62,386 bases of DNA from Kitasatospora xanthocidica. Its GTDB lineage: Bacteria > Actinomycetota > Actinomycetes > Streptomycetales > Streptomycetaceae. Shown piece by piece: positions 7,151 through 16,222 of this stretch. The DNA is taken from the NCBI RefSeq assembly GCF_014656195.1, contig NZ_BNBY01000038.1:1-62386 (forward strand), read 5' to 3'. Each line of letters starts with the position of its first letter. Within the stretch, counting starts at the first letter, position 1. A program made the translations under genes and the position numbers. The notes under the pieces are model-generated. The model worked only from the letters and a program-made list of their open reading frames with translations. It was not told the DNA's origin and did no database searches.

Positions 7151-7185
7151 CCGGGAGCAGGGAGCAGGGAGCAGGGAGTCGCCGG

Positions 7186-7875
7186 CTACGGCGCGGCGAC
7201 CCAGCCCGGGAGCGTGGGGAGGACCGTCTCGGCGAGGCGGTTGAGGGTCGCGTCGTCGAGGGCGCGGCCGTCCTCGCGGAAGACGGAGATCTCGAAGGCA
7301 CGGCCTGCGGGGGCCTTGGGGTCCTGGGCGACGACGAGGTTCCGGGTGACGGGGCCGGTGTTCGCGCCGGGCGCGAGGACGAATGCGTTGGAGGAGTAGG
7401 TCACGGCGGGGTGGCCGAGGACGGTGGCGGGCACGGCACGGAACTGCGGCATGCCGATCATGTCCTCGACCGTGGTGGAGCTGTCCGTGAAGCCCACGAC
7501 GGTGTGCATCAGGCGCACCTCCACCATGGGGTCCTTGCCGAGGGCGAGCGGTGCCGGGTGGGCGGTGGTGACGCGGTCCTCCGGCGTGCCCAGCAGGGTG
7601 GGGAGGTCGGGGCGGTTCACCGCGGCGCACAGCGCGGGGTACCCCGGCGGGTCCGTCGGCCTGGGGGCGGTGCACTCGGCCGGCTTCTCGGCGGGCTTCG
7701 TCGACGCTTCGAGGAGGCTCACTCCCCACAGGCCGGCGACGACGGCGCCGACCAGTCCGACGGCGGCCAGCAGCTGGAGCCCCGTCCGGGGGCCGCTCTT
7801 GCCGGTGTCCTCGGTGTCCTCGGTGTGCTCGGCGGCGTTGGTGCCGTCCGTCGTATCCGTCGTGTCCGCGTCCAT
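7186..7875 (-). CDS. membrane-anchored hypothetical protein (possibly DUF6215)
   Basis: A 229-aa protein from ATG 7875. It has an acidic Asp/Thr-rich cytoplasmic N-terminus, one membrane helix at about residues 32-52 (LQLLAAVGLVGAVVAGLWGV), and an extracytoplasmic domain with PPGYPALCAAVNRPDLPTLL and a C-terminal DGRALDDATLNRLAETVLP. It resembles actinomycete proteins filed as DUF6215, but I am not sure of the family. Probably surface-exposed. An in-frame upstream start at 7947 is less likely. Confidence 0.7.
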   Translation of the reverse strand: MDADTTDTTDGTNAAEHTEDTEDTGKSGPRTGLQLLAAVGLVGAVVAGLWGVSLLEASTKPAEKPAECTAPRPTDPPGYPALCAAVNRPDLPTLLGTPEDRVTTAHPAPLALGKDPMVEVRLMHTVVGFTDSSTTVEDMIGMPQFRAVPATVLGHPAVTYSSNAFVLAPGANTGPVTRNLVVAQDPKAPAGRAFEISVFREDGRALDDATLNRLAETVLPTLPGWVAAP

Positions 7876-8005
7876 CCCTGGATCCCCCCGTTCGAGGACA
7901 TGGTCCTCGTCTTCCGCCGCAACCCACGGAGCATGCCAGGCGGTCACGCCCGCGGCTAGCCGTTATCGGCCGCCGTGCCGGGGGTTCGGGTGCGGAGTGC
8001 TGGGC

Positions 8006-8036
8006 TTGAGCTAGACCGCGCTCCAGCTCCTAGCGT
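8006..8036 (+). promoter_or_regulatory. putative promoter of the SDR gene (leaderless)
   Basis: TTGAGC (8006-8011) and TAGCGT (8031-8036) are separated by 19 bp, and the -10 element ends 7 bp before the ATG at 8044. There is no ribosome binding site, which suggests transcription starts at or next to the start codon. Confidence 0.45.
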
Positions 8037-8043
8037 CGTCGCC

Positions 8044-9030
8044 ATGACCAGCACCCGCACCACCACCCACCAGCAGCAGCCGCTCGGTTCGCCCTTCTCC
8101 TTCGCCGCCACCGCCGAGGACGTCACGGCCGGCCTCGACCTCTCCGGCCGGACCGCCGTCGTGACCGGCGGCTACTCCGGTCTCGGCCTGGCGACCGTGC
8201 GGGCCCTGGCCTCCGTCGGCGCGCGCGTGATCGTCCCGGCCCGACGGCCGGAGGCGGCCCGCGCCGCGCTCCGGGGGACGGGGAGCCGGATCGTCCCCAT
8301 GGACCTCGCCGACCCGGCCGGCGTCCGCGCCGCGGCCGCGCTGATCCGCGAGTCGACGGCCCGCGTGGACCTCCTGCTGGCCGTGGCCGGGGTGATGGCC
8401 ACCCCGGAGCGGCGGGTCGGGCCGGGCTGGGAGGGGCAGTTCGCGGCGAACCACCTCGGGCACTTCCTCCTCGCCTGCGAGCTGTACCCGCTGCTGGCCG
8501 CGGCGCCCGACGGGGCGCGGGTCGTCGTGAACAGCTCCGCCGGGCACGTGCTGACCGACATCCGCTGGCACGACCCGCACTTCCGCACGGGCTACGACAG
8601 GTGGCTGGCGTACGGCCAGTCCAAGACCGCCAACGCGCTGTTCGCCGTGCACCTCGACGCGCTCGGCCGTGAGGACGGCGTGCGGGCGTTCGCGCTCCAC
8701 CCGGGCAAGATCATTACTGGGCTGCAGCGGGAGATGACCCGCCAGGAGCAGATCGAGCGCGGTTGGGTGGACGAGCACGGCGCGGTGATCGGCGCCGACT
8801 TCAAGACGCCGTCGCAGGGTGCCGCTACCGGCCTCTGGGCCGCCACCTCGCCCCTCCTGGACGGCCGTGGCGGCCTCTATCTGGAGGACTGCGAGGTCGC
8901 CCGACTCTCCGGCGCGGACACCCCGATGGACGACGGGGGCGTCCGCCCGTACGCCGTCGACCCGGAGGCGGCCGCCCGGCTCTGGGAGCTGTCGCTCGCG
9001 GCCACCGGGGCCGCCCCGATCGGCAGTTGA
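8044..9030 (+). CDS. short-chain dehydrogenase/reductase
   Basis: A 328-aa NAD(P)-dependent SDR. The Rossmann motif TGGYSGLG is at residues 41-48, followed by the N-A-G-like segment (AVAGVM), catalytic serines (NSSAGH, S164/S165) and the YxxxK pair (Y190, K194 in YGQSK). It resembles the extended light-dependent/retinol-dehydrogenase-like SDR group that acts on lipophilic alcohols or ketones; the substrate is unknown. The start is ATG 8044. Confidence 0.88.
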   Translation: MTSTRTTTHQQQPLGSPFSFAATAEDVTAGLDLSGRTAVVTGGYSGLGLATVRALASVGARVIVPARRPEAARAALRGTGSRIVPMDLADPAGVRAAAALIRESTARVDLLLAVAGVMATPERRVGPGWEGQFAANHLGHFLLACELYPLLAAAPDGARVVVNSSAGHVLTDIRWHDPHFRTGYDRWLAYGQSKTANALFAVHLDALGREDGVRAFALHPGKIITGLQREMTRQEQIERGWVDEHGAVIGADFKTPSQGAATGLWAATSPLLDGRGGLYLEDCEVARLSGADTPMDDGGVRPYAVDPEAAARLWELSLAATGAAPIGS

Positions 9031-9040
9031 GGCGCCGGCG

Positions 9041-9541
9041 CTACAGACAGATCCAGCAGTACAGCTGCTCGCCCGCCGCGCGTGCCCGGCGGGCGAGGTC
9101 TATGAGCTCCTCGGCCAGCGGCAGGAGGTCGGAGGCGTTGGCGCCGTCCCACTCCTCCGCCAGGGCCCACTGCGCGACGACCTCCGGCAGGCGCTCGTCG
9201 GGCACCCCGGCGAGGGTGTCCCGAGCGGTGGTGCCGAGCTCCGTCACCCACGGGCCGGTGGCCCACGGGTCGTCCTCGTCCTGCGGCCCGTCGGGGCCGG
9301 GTGGCGGCGTGGCGGGCCAGACCGGCTTCTCCGGCACCACGTCGGGAAGCCAGGCCTCCTCGCGGATCGCCGCGACGAGCCGCCCCAGCACGACGTAGGG
9401 ATCGACCCGCTTCGCCTCGACCCCGTCGAACCCGGCACCGGACCCGCCGTCGAAGTCCGGGCGCCCGCCGCCCGTGAGCTCCAGCGCCCGCACGACCGCC
9501 GCCGCGTCGGGGGCCCGGAAGTAGTCGGTCAGCACACCCAT
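9041..9541 (-). CDS. hypothetical protein, streptomycete type
   Basis: A 166-aa acidic soluble protein from ATG 9541 (a GTG at 9550 is also in frame). The N-terminus MGVLTDYFRAPD and a conserved-looking DPYVVLGRLVAAI and EEAWLPDVVP are typical of unannotated Streptomyces proteins. It ends in a Cys/Trp tail (EQLYCWICL). I assign no function. Confidence 0.72.
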   Translation of the reverse strand: MGVLTDYFRAPDAAAVVRALELTGGGRPDFDGGSGAGFDGVEAKRVDPYVVLGRLVAAIREEAWLPDVVPEKPVWPATPPPGPDGPQDEDDPWATGPWVTELGTTARDTLAGVPDERLPEVVAQWALAEEWDGANASDLLPLAEELIDLARRARAAGEQLYCWICL

Positions 9542-9645
9542 CGCAGCCACCCCTCGTCTCCACGCCTGGCGTCAGTGAAGCAGACACCACTGACAATCCG
9601 GACACGACGGATGGACGCGGACCGGAGAAGCGGACCAGCCGGGGG

Positions 9646-9684
9646 CGGGAGTGGGAAGTCGGACCGGCCGACTTCTCACTCCCG
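9646..9684. repeat. palindromic stem-loop, copy B
   Basis: CGGGAGTGGGAAGTCGG (9646-9662) pairs with 9668-9684 with a single G-T change across a 5-bp loop. The core is the same as the palindrome at 6325-6359. It lies between two divergent genes, where a terminator has no obvious purpose. Confidence 0.8.
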
Positions 9685-9782
9685 AGCCCCAACAGGGCTG
9701 TCAGCAGGCGATGTTGCCGACGCCGAGGTCCGTGTACCGGATAGCCTTCTCCGGAGCTGGACGGCGACCGGGGGGCAGGGGC

Positions 9783-11750
9783 ATGGGCATGGCGCGCGGC
9801 GACGAGGGCGACGAGCGGCTGGCGGCCGAGGGGGAGGTCGCGGTCGCCCGGCTGGCGATCGACTCCGGAGACCTCGGGCACGCCGCGGACCACCTCTCCG
9901 ACGCCATCCTCGCCGACCCGCAGCTACCCGAACTGCACGAGGCGCTGGCCGAGTTGTGCGCGGCGGCCGGCGGACCGGCGGCCGCGCGCGAGCTGTTCCC
10001 GCTGGACGGCGAGGTGTACCTCGGCACGGTCGCCTGCCGTGCCCACGTGGAGGCCGCCGCCGGGGACTGGGACACCGCCGTCGGCCTGCTCGCCTCCGCC
10101 ATCCAGTACGAACCGGCCCGCCCCTGGGCGCACGCCGCCTGGCTGTCCCGCGAGGACCTGCCCGCCCTGGTCGACCCGGACGCCGTCGCCCAGGCGGTGG
10201 CCCGCGCCGCTGGTGCGCTGCCCGACCCGCTGCCCGCCGAACTGGCCGAAGCCGTACGGCCCTTCGAGGCCTTCGTACGGTCGGTGCTGGCCCGCCACGA
10301 CGACCACGCGCTGCTGCTGGCGATGGCCTCCGGTCTGACCCGCCGGCTCGGCGCCACCGCCCACGCCGTCGAGCTCGCCGAGCGGGCGCACCGCGCGGCC
10401 CCCGGCTACCTGCCCGCCGTGATGCTCGGCAACGCCCTGCGCGCCGACGGCCGCCCGGAGCGGGCGCTCGCCGTCTGGGAGGCCGAGCTGGCGCGGGTCG
10501 CGCCGGACCGGTCCGAGTCCAGCAGCTACCTCGCCGTGGACGTCGCCGAGCTGTACGGCGTCCTCGGCCGCCCCGAGGAGGGCCTGTCCTGGCTGGACCG
10601 GGTGCTCGCCACCGAGCCCGACCACCCCAAAGCCGCCCCGGCCCGGTACGGGCTGCGGCACGCGCTGGACGGCGACCCGGCGCACCTGCTCGGCCTGGCC
10701 GACCACCACCGCGCATACCCCGACCACGAGTACGCCCAGGACCTGCTGGCGCGGCTGAGCCACCGCGAGCCCTGGCTCGGCATGGTCCCCGGCACGCCCG
10801 AGGCCACCGTCAACCTGCTGCACCAGGTCCTCGCGGCGCCCGACACCGACCGGGACACCGCGATCGACTGCGGCGTCTCCACCCTGGAACCGCCCAGCTC
10901 GCAGCTGGCCCTGCACCTCGCGCTGCCGCTCTGCACCGTCGTCTACCAGTCCGTCGACGAACCCGACCTCCGGCGGCCGCTGACCGTGGCCGCCACCCGG
11001 GTCTGGGCCTGGGAGGGCACCGACCCGAGACCGGCCGTCGCCCCGCCCGCGCCGGAGAGCGCCGAACTCGTCCGCGCCGTCGTCGGGATCGTCTGGCCGA
11101 CCGTCCCGGCCGCCTACGACGAGGCCGTCCGGCTCGCCGGGCTGTCGCTCGACGACCTGCTCGGCGTCCTGGTCCACCCGCCGGTGCCGCGCGAGGACGA
11201 ACTCGGCCGGGCCCTGCTCGCCCACCAGCCCGAGCTGTGGGTGCGCGCCGTCCAGGCCTTCGCCTGCCTCGGCATCGCGCACCACCGCACCGACCAGCCG
11301 TGGGCGGAGTCGGACCGCCGCCGGGTGCTGCTGGACCTGCTGCTCGGACCGGAGGACTGGGTCGCCGAGGCGGCCGGCTTCGCGCTGGTCGCGATCGGCT
11401 GGACGCACCCCGAGCTCCGCGCCGACATCGCCGCGCAGTTGCGGCGGCGCCTGCACCACTGCGTCGACGCCCGGCGCGTGCGCGTGGTGACGATCCTGCG
11501 CTCGGTCTGCCGACTGGTGCTCGCCGCGCCCTGGATGCCGCCCGCCGACCGCGACCTGGCCCGGGCGGCCATCCGCGCCGAGGACGCCGAGGACGCCGCC
11601 GACGCGGCCGATGCCGCTGACGCCCAGCCGGCCGCGGACCCCGAGCCGGAACCCGAGTCCGAGCGGGCACCCGAACCCGCACCCGAGCCCGAACCGGCCC
11701 CCCGGCCGCAGCGCCCGGGCTTCCTCGGACGGATCCTCGGCCGGGGCTGA
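9783..11750 (+). CDS. tetratricopeptide/HEAT-like repeat protein
   Basis: A 655-aa helical-repeat protein from ATG 9783, which has a GGGGGG/GGGG ribosome binding site. The N-terminal half has TPR-like pairs (LAIDSGDLGHAADHLSDAIL, ARGYLPAVMLGNALRADGRPE-type units, VAELYGVLGRPEEGLSWLDRVLA). Residues about 400-590 look HEAT-like. The C-terminus is an Asp/Ala- then Glu/Pro-rich linker ending in RPGFLGRILGRG. Likely a cytoplasmic scaffold; the partner is unknown. Confidence 0.78.
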   Translation: MGMARGDEGDERLAAEGEVAVARLAIDSGDLGHAADHLSDAILADPQLPELHEALAELCAAAGGPAAARELFPLDGEVYLGTVACRAHVEAAAGDWDTAVGLLASAIQYEPARPWAHAAWLSREDLPALVDPDAVAQAVARAAGALPDPLPAELAEAVRPFEAFVRSVLARHDDHALLLAMASGLTRRLGATAHAVELAERAHRAAPGYLPAVMLGNALRADGRPERALAVWEAELARVAPDRSESSSYLAVDVAELYGVLGRPEEGLSWLDRVLATEPDHPKAAPARYGLRHALDGDPAHLLGLADHHRAYPDHEYAQDLLARLSHREPWLGMVPGTPEATVNLLHQVLAAPDTDRDTAIDCGVSTLEPPSSQLALHLALPLCTVVYQSVDEPDLRRPLTVAATRVWAWEGTDPRPAVAPPAPESAELVRAVVGIVWPTVPAAYDEAVRLAGLSLDDLLGVLVHPPVPREDELGRALLAHQPELWVRAVQAFACLGIAHHRTDQPWAESDRRRVLLDLLLGPEDWVAEAAGFALVAIGWTHPELRADIAAQLRRRLHHCVDARRVRVVTILRSVCRLVLAAPWMPPADRDLARAAIRAEDAEDAADAADAADAQPAADPEPEPESERAPEPAPEPEPAPRPQRPGFLGRILGRG

Positions 11751-11794
11751 TCCCTCCCGGCCCCGGGCCGTCGCCCGCACACCCCGGCGGGCCG

Positions 11795-11989
11795 CTACCC
11801 GACGCCCGGCAGCGGATCCTGGTCGACGTCGAACCGCGCGACCCGCTCCGCCGGGTCCCGGCACTCCGGCCCCAGCCGCAGCATCCGCGACTCCGGGTCG
11901 TGCAGCGGCCGGTGGCAGCGGCGGCAGGTCACCCGGGAGCGGAGGGTCTGCGCGGTGTCCGTACCGGGGAGCGGCTCAGGGCTGGTCAT
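11795..11989 (-). CDS. small zinc-ribbon protein (DUF6011-like)
   Basis: A 64-aa protein from ATG 11989. It has a CxxC pair (CRRCHRPL, residues 22-25) and a later cysteine (GPECRDP) preceded by LG, resembling DUF6011, a zinc-ribbon fold common in actinobacteria and their phages. It is divergent from the TetR gene, with starts about 60 bp apart. Possibly nucleic-acid binding. Confidence 0.7.
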   Translation of the reverse strand: MTSPEPLPGTDTAQTLRSRVTCRRCHRPLHDPESRMLRLGPECRDPAERVARFDVDQDPLPGVG

Positions 11990-12049
11990 GGGGAGACGGT
12001 AACGGGCCGGGCCGGGGAAGCCCCGCCGATGCGTGAAACGATGGCGCCC

Positions 12050-12817
12050 ATGGCCACCGACCGCAGCAGCGCAGGAGACCCGGCGCGCACCCTCGCCCTG
12101 CTCTGGGGGCTCACCGCCGAGGAGAAGCCCGGCCGGCGCGGGCCGCGGCAGGCGCGCTCGACCGGTGAGATCGCCGCCGTCGCCGTCACCCTGGCCGACG
12201 CCGAGGGCGTGGACGCCGTCACCATGCGCCGGGTCGCCCAGGAGCTCGGGGTCTCCCCGATGGCGCTCTACACCTACGTGCCGGGCAAGGCCGAGCTGCT
12301 CGACCTGATGCTGGACACCGTCTACGCGACGATGCCGCGCTCGACCCCCGCCGACGACGGCTGGCGCGCCCGGGTCACCGCCGTCGCCGACGACAACCGC
12401 GCGCTGCACCGCGCCCACCCCTGGGTCGCCGCCGTCTCGACCAGCCGCCCGCCGCTGGGGCCCGGTCTGATGGCCAAGTACGAGTACGAGCTGCGCGCCT
12501 TCGAGGGCACCGGCCTGCCCGACGTCGAGCTGGACGCCGCGCTGACCCACCTGCTGGGCTTCGTCCAGACCTGCGCCCGGATGACCGCCGACGAGCGTGC
12601 CGCCCGGCAGGACAGCGCGATGACCGACGAGCAGTGGTGGTCCGCCAACGCCGAGCTGCTGGCGCGGGTCTTCGACGCCGAGCGCTACCCGGTGGCGGCC
12701 CGGGTCGGCGCCGCCGCCGGTGCGGCGCACGGCGGCGCGTACAGCCCGGACCACGCCTACGACTTCGGCCTGGCCCGCGTCCTGGACGGCCTGGCCGCCC
12801 TCATCGCGCAGCGGTAG
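12050..12817 (+). CDS. TetR-family transcriptional regulator
   Basis: A 255-aa regulator. The N-terminal helix-turn-helix at about residues 38-85 (AVTLADAEGVDAVTMRRVA, LGVSPMALYTYVPGKAEL) is followed by a tetracycline-repressor-like C-terminal domain (TetR_C). I chose ATG 12050; ATGs at 12029 (with GGGGAAG upstream) and 12041 would add 7 or 3 residues. It probably represses a nearby gene, but no obvious efflux or enzyme target is adjacent. Confidence 0.85.
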   Translation: MATDRSSAGDPARTLALLWGLTAEEKPGRRGPRQARSTGEIAAVAVTLADAEGVDAVTMRRVAQELGVSPMALYTYVPGKAELLDLMLDTVYATMPRSTPADDGWRARVTAVADDNRALHRAHPWVAAVSTSRPPLGPGLMAKYEYELRAFEGTGLPDVELDAALTHLLGFVQTCARMTADERAARQDSAMTDEQWWSANAELLARVFDAERYPVAARVGAAAGAAHGGAYSPDHAYDFGLARVLDGLAALIAQR

Positions 12818-12843
12818 CGTTCGTCACCCGACGGTAGCGCCCG

Positions 12844-13239
12844 TCACCCGGCGGTGGCCCGGGCGTCGTACTCCTCGCGGGCGGTGACCACGGCCGGCAC
12901 CCGCCGCTCCGACCAGCGCGCCAGCGCCGCGACCAGCTCCGCCGCCTCCCGCCCGAGCGGGGTGAGGCTGTAGTCGACCCGCGGCGGGATCACCGGGTGC
13001 GCCTCGCGCAGGACGAAGCCGTCCCGCTCCAGCGTCTGCAGGGTCTGGGCGAGCATCTTCTCGCTGACCCCCGAGACCTGCCGCCGCAGCTCGCTGAACC
13101 GGTAGCCGCGCTCGTGCAGCGCGCCGAGGACGAGGACGCCCCAGCGGCTGGTGACGTGCTCCAGCACGCCCCGCGACGGGCACATCCGGTCGAAGACGTT
13201 GGGCGGGGGGAACTCCCTCAGCTGCTCGCTTACCTTCAT
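12844..13239 (-). CDS. HxlR-family redox/quinone-responsive regulator (QorR-like)
   Basis: A 131-aa winged-helix MarR/HxlR protein. The key cysteine C20 is in the family context (FDRMCPSRGVLEHV), followed by RWGVLVLGALHERGYRFSELRR and the wing (RVDYSLTPLG). In QorR, HypR and YodB this N-terminal cysteine senses quinones or disulfide stress. It is divergent from a QorB-like reductase gene across 95 bp, the standard QorR-QorB pairing, so it probably represses that gene. Confidence 0.9.
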   Translation of the reverse strand: MKVSEQLREFPPPNVFDRMCPSRGVLEHVTSRWGVLVLGALHERGYRFSELRRQVSGVSEKMLAQTLQTLERDGFVLREAHPVIPPRVDYSLTPLGREAAELVAALARWSERRVPAVVTAREEYDARATAG

Positions 13240-13242
13240 GTC

Positions 13243-13280
13243 AGTACCCTACTTTGAAGTGCGTACTTTCGAAAGGTTAG
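13243..13280. promoter_or_regulatory. putative HxlR operator between divergent regulator and reductase
   Basis: AGTAC (13243-13247) and GTACT (13263-13267) form an inverted pair, and TACTTT is repeated at 13250 and 13264. This AT-richer block lies in the 95-bp divergent region, next to the HxlR start codon, where autoregulation would be expected. Confidence 0.45.
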
Positions 13281-13334
13281 TGCCACCCCTAGGGTGAGTT
13301 TCGAGGTCGGAACCCCATTCCAAGGAGCATCCCC

Positions 13335-14180
13335 ATGTACGTCGTCACCGGTGCCACCGGCCAGCTCGGCCGTCTCGTCGTCGAGGGCCTGCTGGCCGCC
13401 GTCCCCGCGAGCGAGGTGGCGGTCGCCGTCCGCTCCGCCGAGAAGGCCGCCGACCTGGCCGCGCGCGGCGTGACCGTCCGGGTCGTCGACTACGACCGGC
13501 CGGAGACTCTGGCCGACGCCTTCGCCGCCGGCGACCGGGTGCTGCTGATCTCGGGCAGCGAGGTCGGCCGCCGCATCCCGCAGCACCGGGCCGTGGTGGA
13601 CGCCGCCGCGGCCGCCGGGGTGGCGCTGCTCGCCTACACCAGCGCGCCGGGCGCGGCCACCTTCCGGCTGGCCGACGAGCACAAGGCGACCGAGGAGCTG
13701 ATCCTCGCCTCCGGCCTGCCGTACGCGCTCCTGCGCAACGGCTGGTACACCGAGAACTACCTGGGCGACGCGGCCGGCACGGTGGCCCGCGGCGTGGTCC
13801 TCGGCAGCGCCGGGGAGGGCCGGATCGCCACCGCCCCGCGCCGCGACTACGCCGACGCGGCGGTCGCGGTCCTGCGCGGCGAGGACGCGAACGCGGTGTA
13901 CGAGCTGAGCGGCGACGCCGCCTGGAGCCTGCCCGAGCTGGCCGCCGAGCTGGCGAAGGCCTCCGGCAAGCCGGTCGAGCACCGGGACGTCGCCCCGGCC
14001 GAGCACCTGGCCGTGCTGGTCGGCGCGGGCCTGCCGGAGGGCTTCGCCGAGGTCCTGGTCGACGTGGACGCCGGCATCGCCCGCGGCGAGCTGGCCGGCA
14101 CCCCGGGCGACCTGGCCCGGCTGATCGGCCGCCCGACCGTCCCGCTCGCCGACTCCGTCCGGGCGGCGCTGACCGCCTGA
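13335..14180 (+). CDS. NAD(P)H-dependent quinone reductase, QorB/YtfG-like
   Basis: A 281-aa atypical SDR of the NmrA/QOR2 type: N-terminal MYVVTGATGQLGRLV nucleotide-binding motif, DYDRPETL after the second strand, LLISGSEVGRR, and LRNGWYTENYL. It reduces quinones with NADPH in the cytoplasm. ATG 13335 has AAGGAG upstream. Pairing with the divergent HxlR regulator suggests induction by quinone or aldehyde stress. Confidence 0.88.
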   Translation: MYVVTGATGQLGRLVVEGLLAAVPASEVAVAVRSAEKAADLAARGVTVRVVDYDRPETLADAFAAGDRVLLISGSEVGRRIPQHRAVVDAAAAAGVALLAYTSAPGAATFRLADEHKATEELILASGLPYALLRNGWYTENYLGDAAGTVARGVVLGSAGEGRIATAPRRDYADAAVAVLRGEDANAVYELSGDAAWSLPELAAELAKASGKPVEHRDVAPAEHLAVLVGAGLPEGFAEVLVDVDAGIARGELAGTPGDLARLIGRPTVPLADSVRAALTA

Positions 14181-14337
14181 TCGCCCTCACTGCCCTGACC
14201 GCCTGAGCTCCTGAAACGGCCCCGGCTGTCCGGCATGCAAGCACTGTCATGACCAAAATACGGAAACGGAGATGACAGTCCGCCCTTCCGCCCGCTACGG
14301 TCACCTCGACCACACGCGCGCGGAAGGGCACTCGGCC

Positions 14338-15324
14338 ATGCCAGAGACAGACCAGCGGGACAACGGCCGGGGCCTCTGGTACGGCTTCGCGGCCTACGGC
14401 ATCTGGGGGCTCTTCCCCCTGTTCTGGCCGCTGCTGGAGCCCGGCGCCGCCGACGACATCCTGGCCAACCGGATGGTCTGGTCCCTGGTCGCGGTCGTCC
14501 TGCTGCTGGTCGTCCAGCGGCACTGGAGCTGGATACGCCCGCTGCTGCGCCAGCCCCGCCGGGTGGCCATGCTGGCCGGCGCGGCCGCCGTGATCTCGGT
14601 CAACTGGGGCGTCTACATCTGGGGCGTCAACGCCGGGCACGTCGTCGAGACCAGCCTCGGCTACTTCATCAACCCCCTGGTCACCATCGCCTTCGGTGTC
14701 CTGGTGCTCAAGGAGCGGCTGCGCGTCGCGCAGTGGACGGCGGTCGGCGTCGGTGCGCTCGCCGTCGCCGTGCTGACCGCCGCGTACGGGCGGCTGCCGT
14801 GGATCGCGCTGACCCTGGCGCTCTCCTTCGCCACCTACGGCCTGCTGAAGAAGAAGGTCGGGCTGAGCGGCCTGGAGAGCCTGGCCGCCGAGAGCGCCTT
14901 CATGTTCCCGTTCGCCCTCGGCTACCTGGTCTACCTGGAGGTCAGCGGGCGCGGCACCTTCGGGCACACGGTGGCCGGCTCGTACGGCCTGGGCCACTCC
15001 GGGCTGCTGATGCTCAGCGGGGTGATCACCGCGATCCCGCTGCTGTTCTTCGGCGCGGCCGCCGTCCGGGTGCCGCTGACCGTGCTCGGCCTGCTGCAGT
15101 ACCTGGCGCCGGTCTTCCAGTTCCTGATCGGCGTCGCCGTCTTCCACGAGTCGATGCCGCCCGCCCGCTGGGCCGGCTTCGGCCTGGTCTGGGCCGCGCT
15201 CGCGCTGCTCACCTGGGACGCGCTGCGCCAGGTGCGCGCCGACCGCGCGCTGCGGGCCGCGGCCGTGCCACGGCCCGCACCGGCGGATCAGTCGGCCGAG
15301 GCCGCGGCAGCCGTCACGCGCTGA
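14338..15324 (+). CDS. rarD: EamA family transporter RarD
   Basis: A 328-aa protein with ten membrane helices. Diagnostic RarD segments are GLWYGFAAYGIWGLFPLFW at the N-terminus, ANRMVWSL, NWGVYIWGVNAGHVVETSLGYF and LLQYLAPVFQFLIGV. A drug/metabolite exporter of unknown substrate. The start ATG 14338 has GGAAGGG upstream. A small inverted repeat, ACTGTCAT/ATGACAGT (14243-14250/14272-14279), lies in its upstream region. Its 3' end overlaps the convergent ABC permease gene by 11 bp. Confidence 0.9.
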   Translation: MPETDQRDNGRGLWYGFAAYGIWGLFPLFWPLLEPGAADDILANRMVWSLVAVVLLLVVQRHWSWIRPLLRQPRRVAMLAGAAAVISVNWGVYIWGVNAGHVVETSLGYFINPLVTIAFGVLVLKERLRVAQWTAVGVGALAVAVLTAAYGRLPWIALTLALSFATYGLLKKKVGLSGLESLAAESAFMFPFALGYLVYLEVSGRGTFGHTVAGSYGLGHSGLLMLSGVITAIPLLFFGAAAVRVPLTVLGLLQYLAPVFQFLIGVAVFHESMPPARWAGFGLVWAALALLTWDALRQVRADRALRAAAVPRPAPADQSAEAAAAVTR

Positions 15325-16222
15325 TGTCCCGGCTGGTGAAGCGGGACCAGGCGGCCGAGCCGAACACGGCGACGTAGGCGGCCTGCAGCCCGAGGTCCTT
15401 CAGCACGCCGTCCCAGTACATCGGCTCGCGCAGCAGGTCCGAGAAGCTGAGCCAGTAGTGGGTGAACAGGAACGGCCTGATCGCGTCCAGCTGCGGGAAG
15501 GCGTCCAGGATCTGGACGGTGATCACCAGCCCGACGGTGGCGGCCATCGCCGCGATGCCGCTGCCGGTGAGCGTGGAGACGAACAGCCCGATCGCCACCA
15601 GCCCGGCCAGCGAGGCGGCCACCACCCCGGCCACCAGCACCGCGCGCAGCAGCGCGTCGGCCAGGCCGATGGTGTCCCCGGAGATCAGCGTGACCTCGCC
15701 GAGCGGGAAGAGCGCGGCCCCGGTGGCCAGGGCCGCCACCGCGACCGCCGCCGTCGCGGCCAGGCAGAACACCAGACCGGCGGTGAACTTGGCGGCCAGC
15801 AGCCTGGTCCGCCCGGCCGGGGCGACCAGCAGGTAGCGCAGCGTCCCGGTGGCCGCCTCGCCCGCGACCGCGTCCCCGGCGACCACGCCGACCGTCATCG
15901 GCAGGAACACCGGCAGGGCGACCGCCAGCGCGGTGAAGACCAGGAACAGCCCGTTCTGGGTGGTCTGCGCGATGAAGCTCGGACCGCCGCCGCCCTCGTG
16001 CGGGCCGTCCGTGTTGAGCTTGACGACCACCCCGATCAGGACCGGCAGCACCGCCAGGATCCCCAGCAGCACCTTGGTGCGCATCCGGCGGAAGGTCAGG
16101 TGCAGCTCGTTGCCGAACAGGGCCAGGAACCCGGCCGTCGTCCGCGGCCGCCGGCCCACCGCCGGTACCGCCTCGGTCCGCCCGGCCGTCCCGGTCCCTC
16201 CGGCCGCCTCAGCCCGCGACAT
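15314..16222 (-). CDS. ABC transporter permease
   Basis: A 302-aa ABC-2 type integral membrane subunit with about six helices. There is a cytoplasmic N-terminus, then RRMRTKVLLGILAVLPVLI, the TGTLRYLLVAPAGRTRLLAAK segment typical of ABC-2 permeases, and a C-terminal transmembrane hairpin. It overlaps the 3' end of its ATPase gene by 14 bp, so the two are coupled. The substrate is unknown; the neighbouring lipoprotein suggests an envelope role. Confidence 0.87.
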   Translation of the reverse strand: MSRAEAAGGTGTAGRTEAVPAVGRRPRTTAGFLALFGNELHLTFRRMRTKVLLGILAVLPVLIGVVVKLNTDGPHEGGGGPSFIAQTTQNGLFLVFTALAVALPVFLPMTVGVVAGDAVAGEAATGTLRYLLVAPAGRTRLLAAKFTAGLVFCLAATAAVAVAALATGAALFPLGEVTLISGDTIGLADALLRAVLVAGVVAASLAGLVAIGLFVSTLTGSGIAAMAATVGLVITVQILDAFPQLDAIRPFLFTHYWLSFSDLLREPMYWDGVLKDLGLQAAYVAVFGSAAWSRFTSRDISA

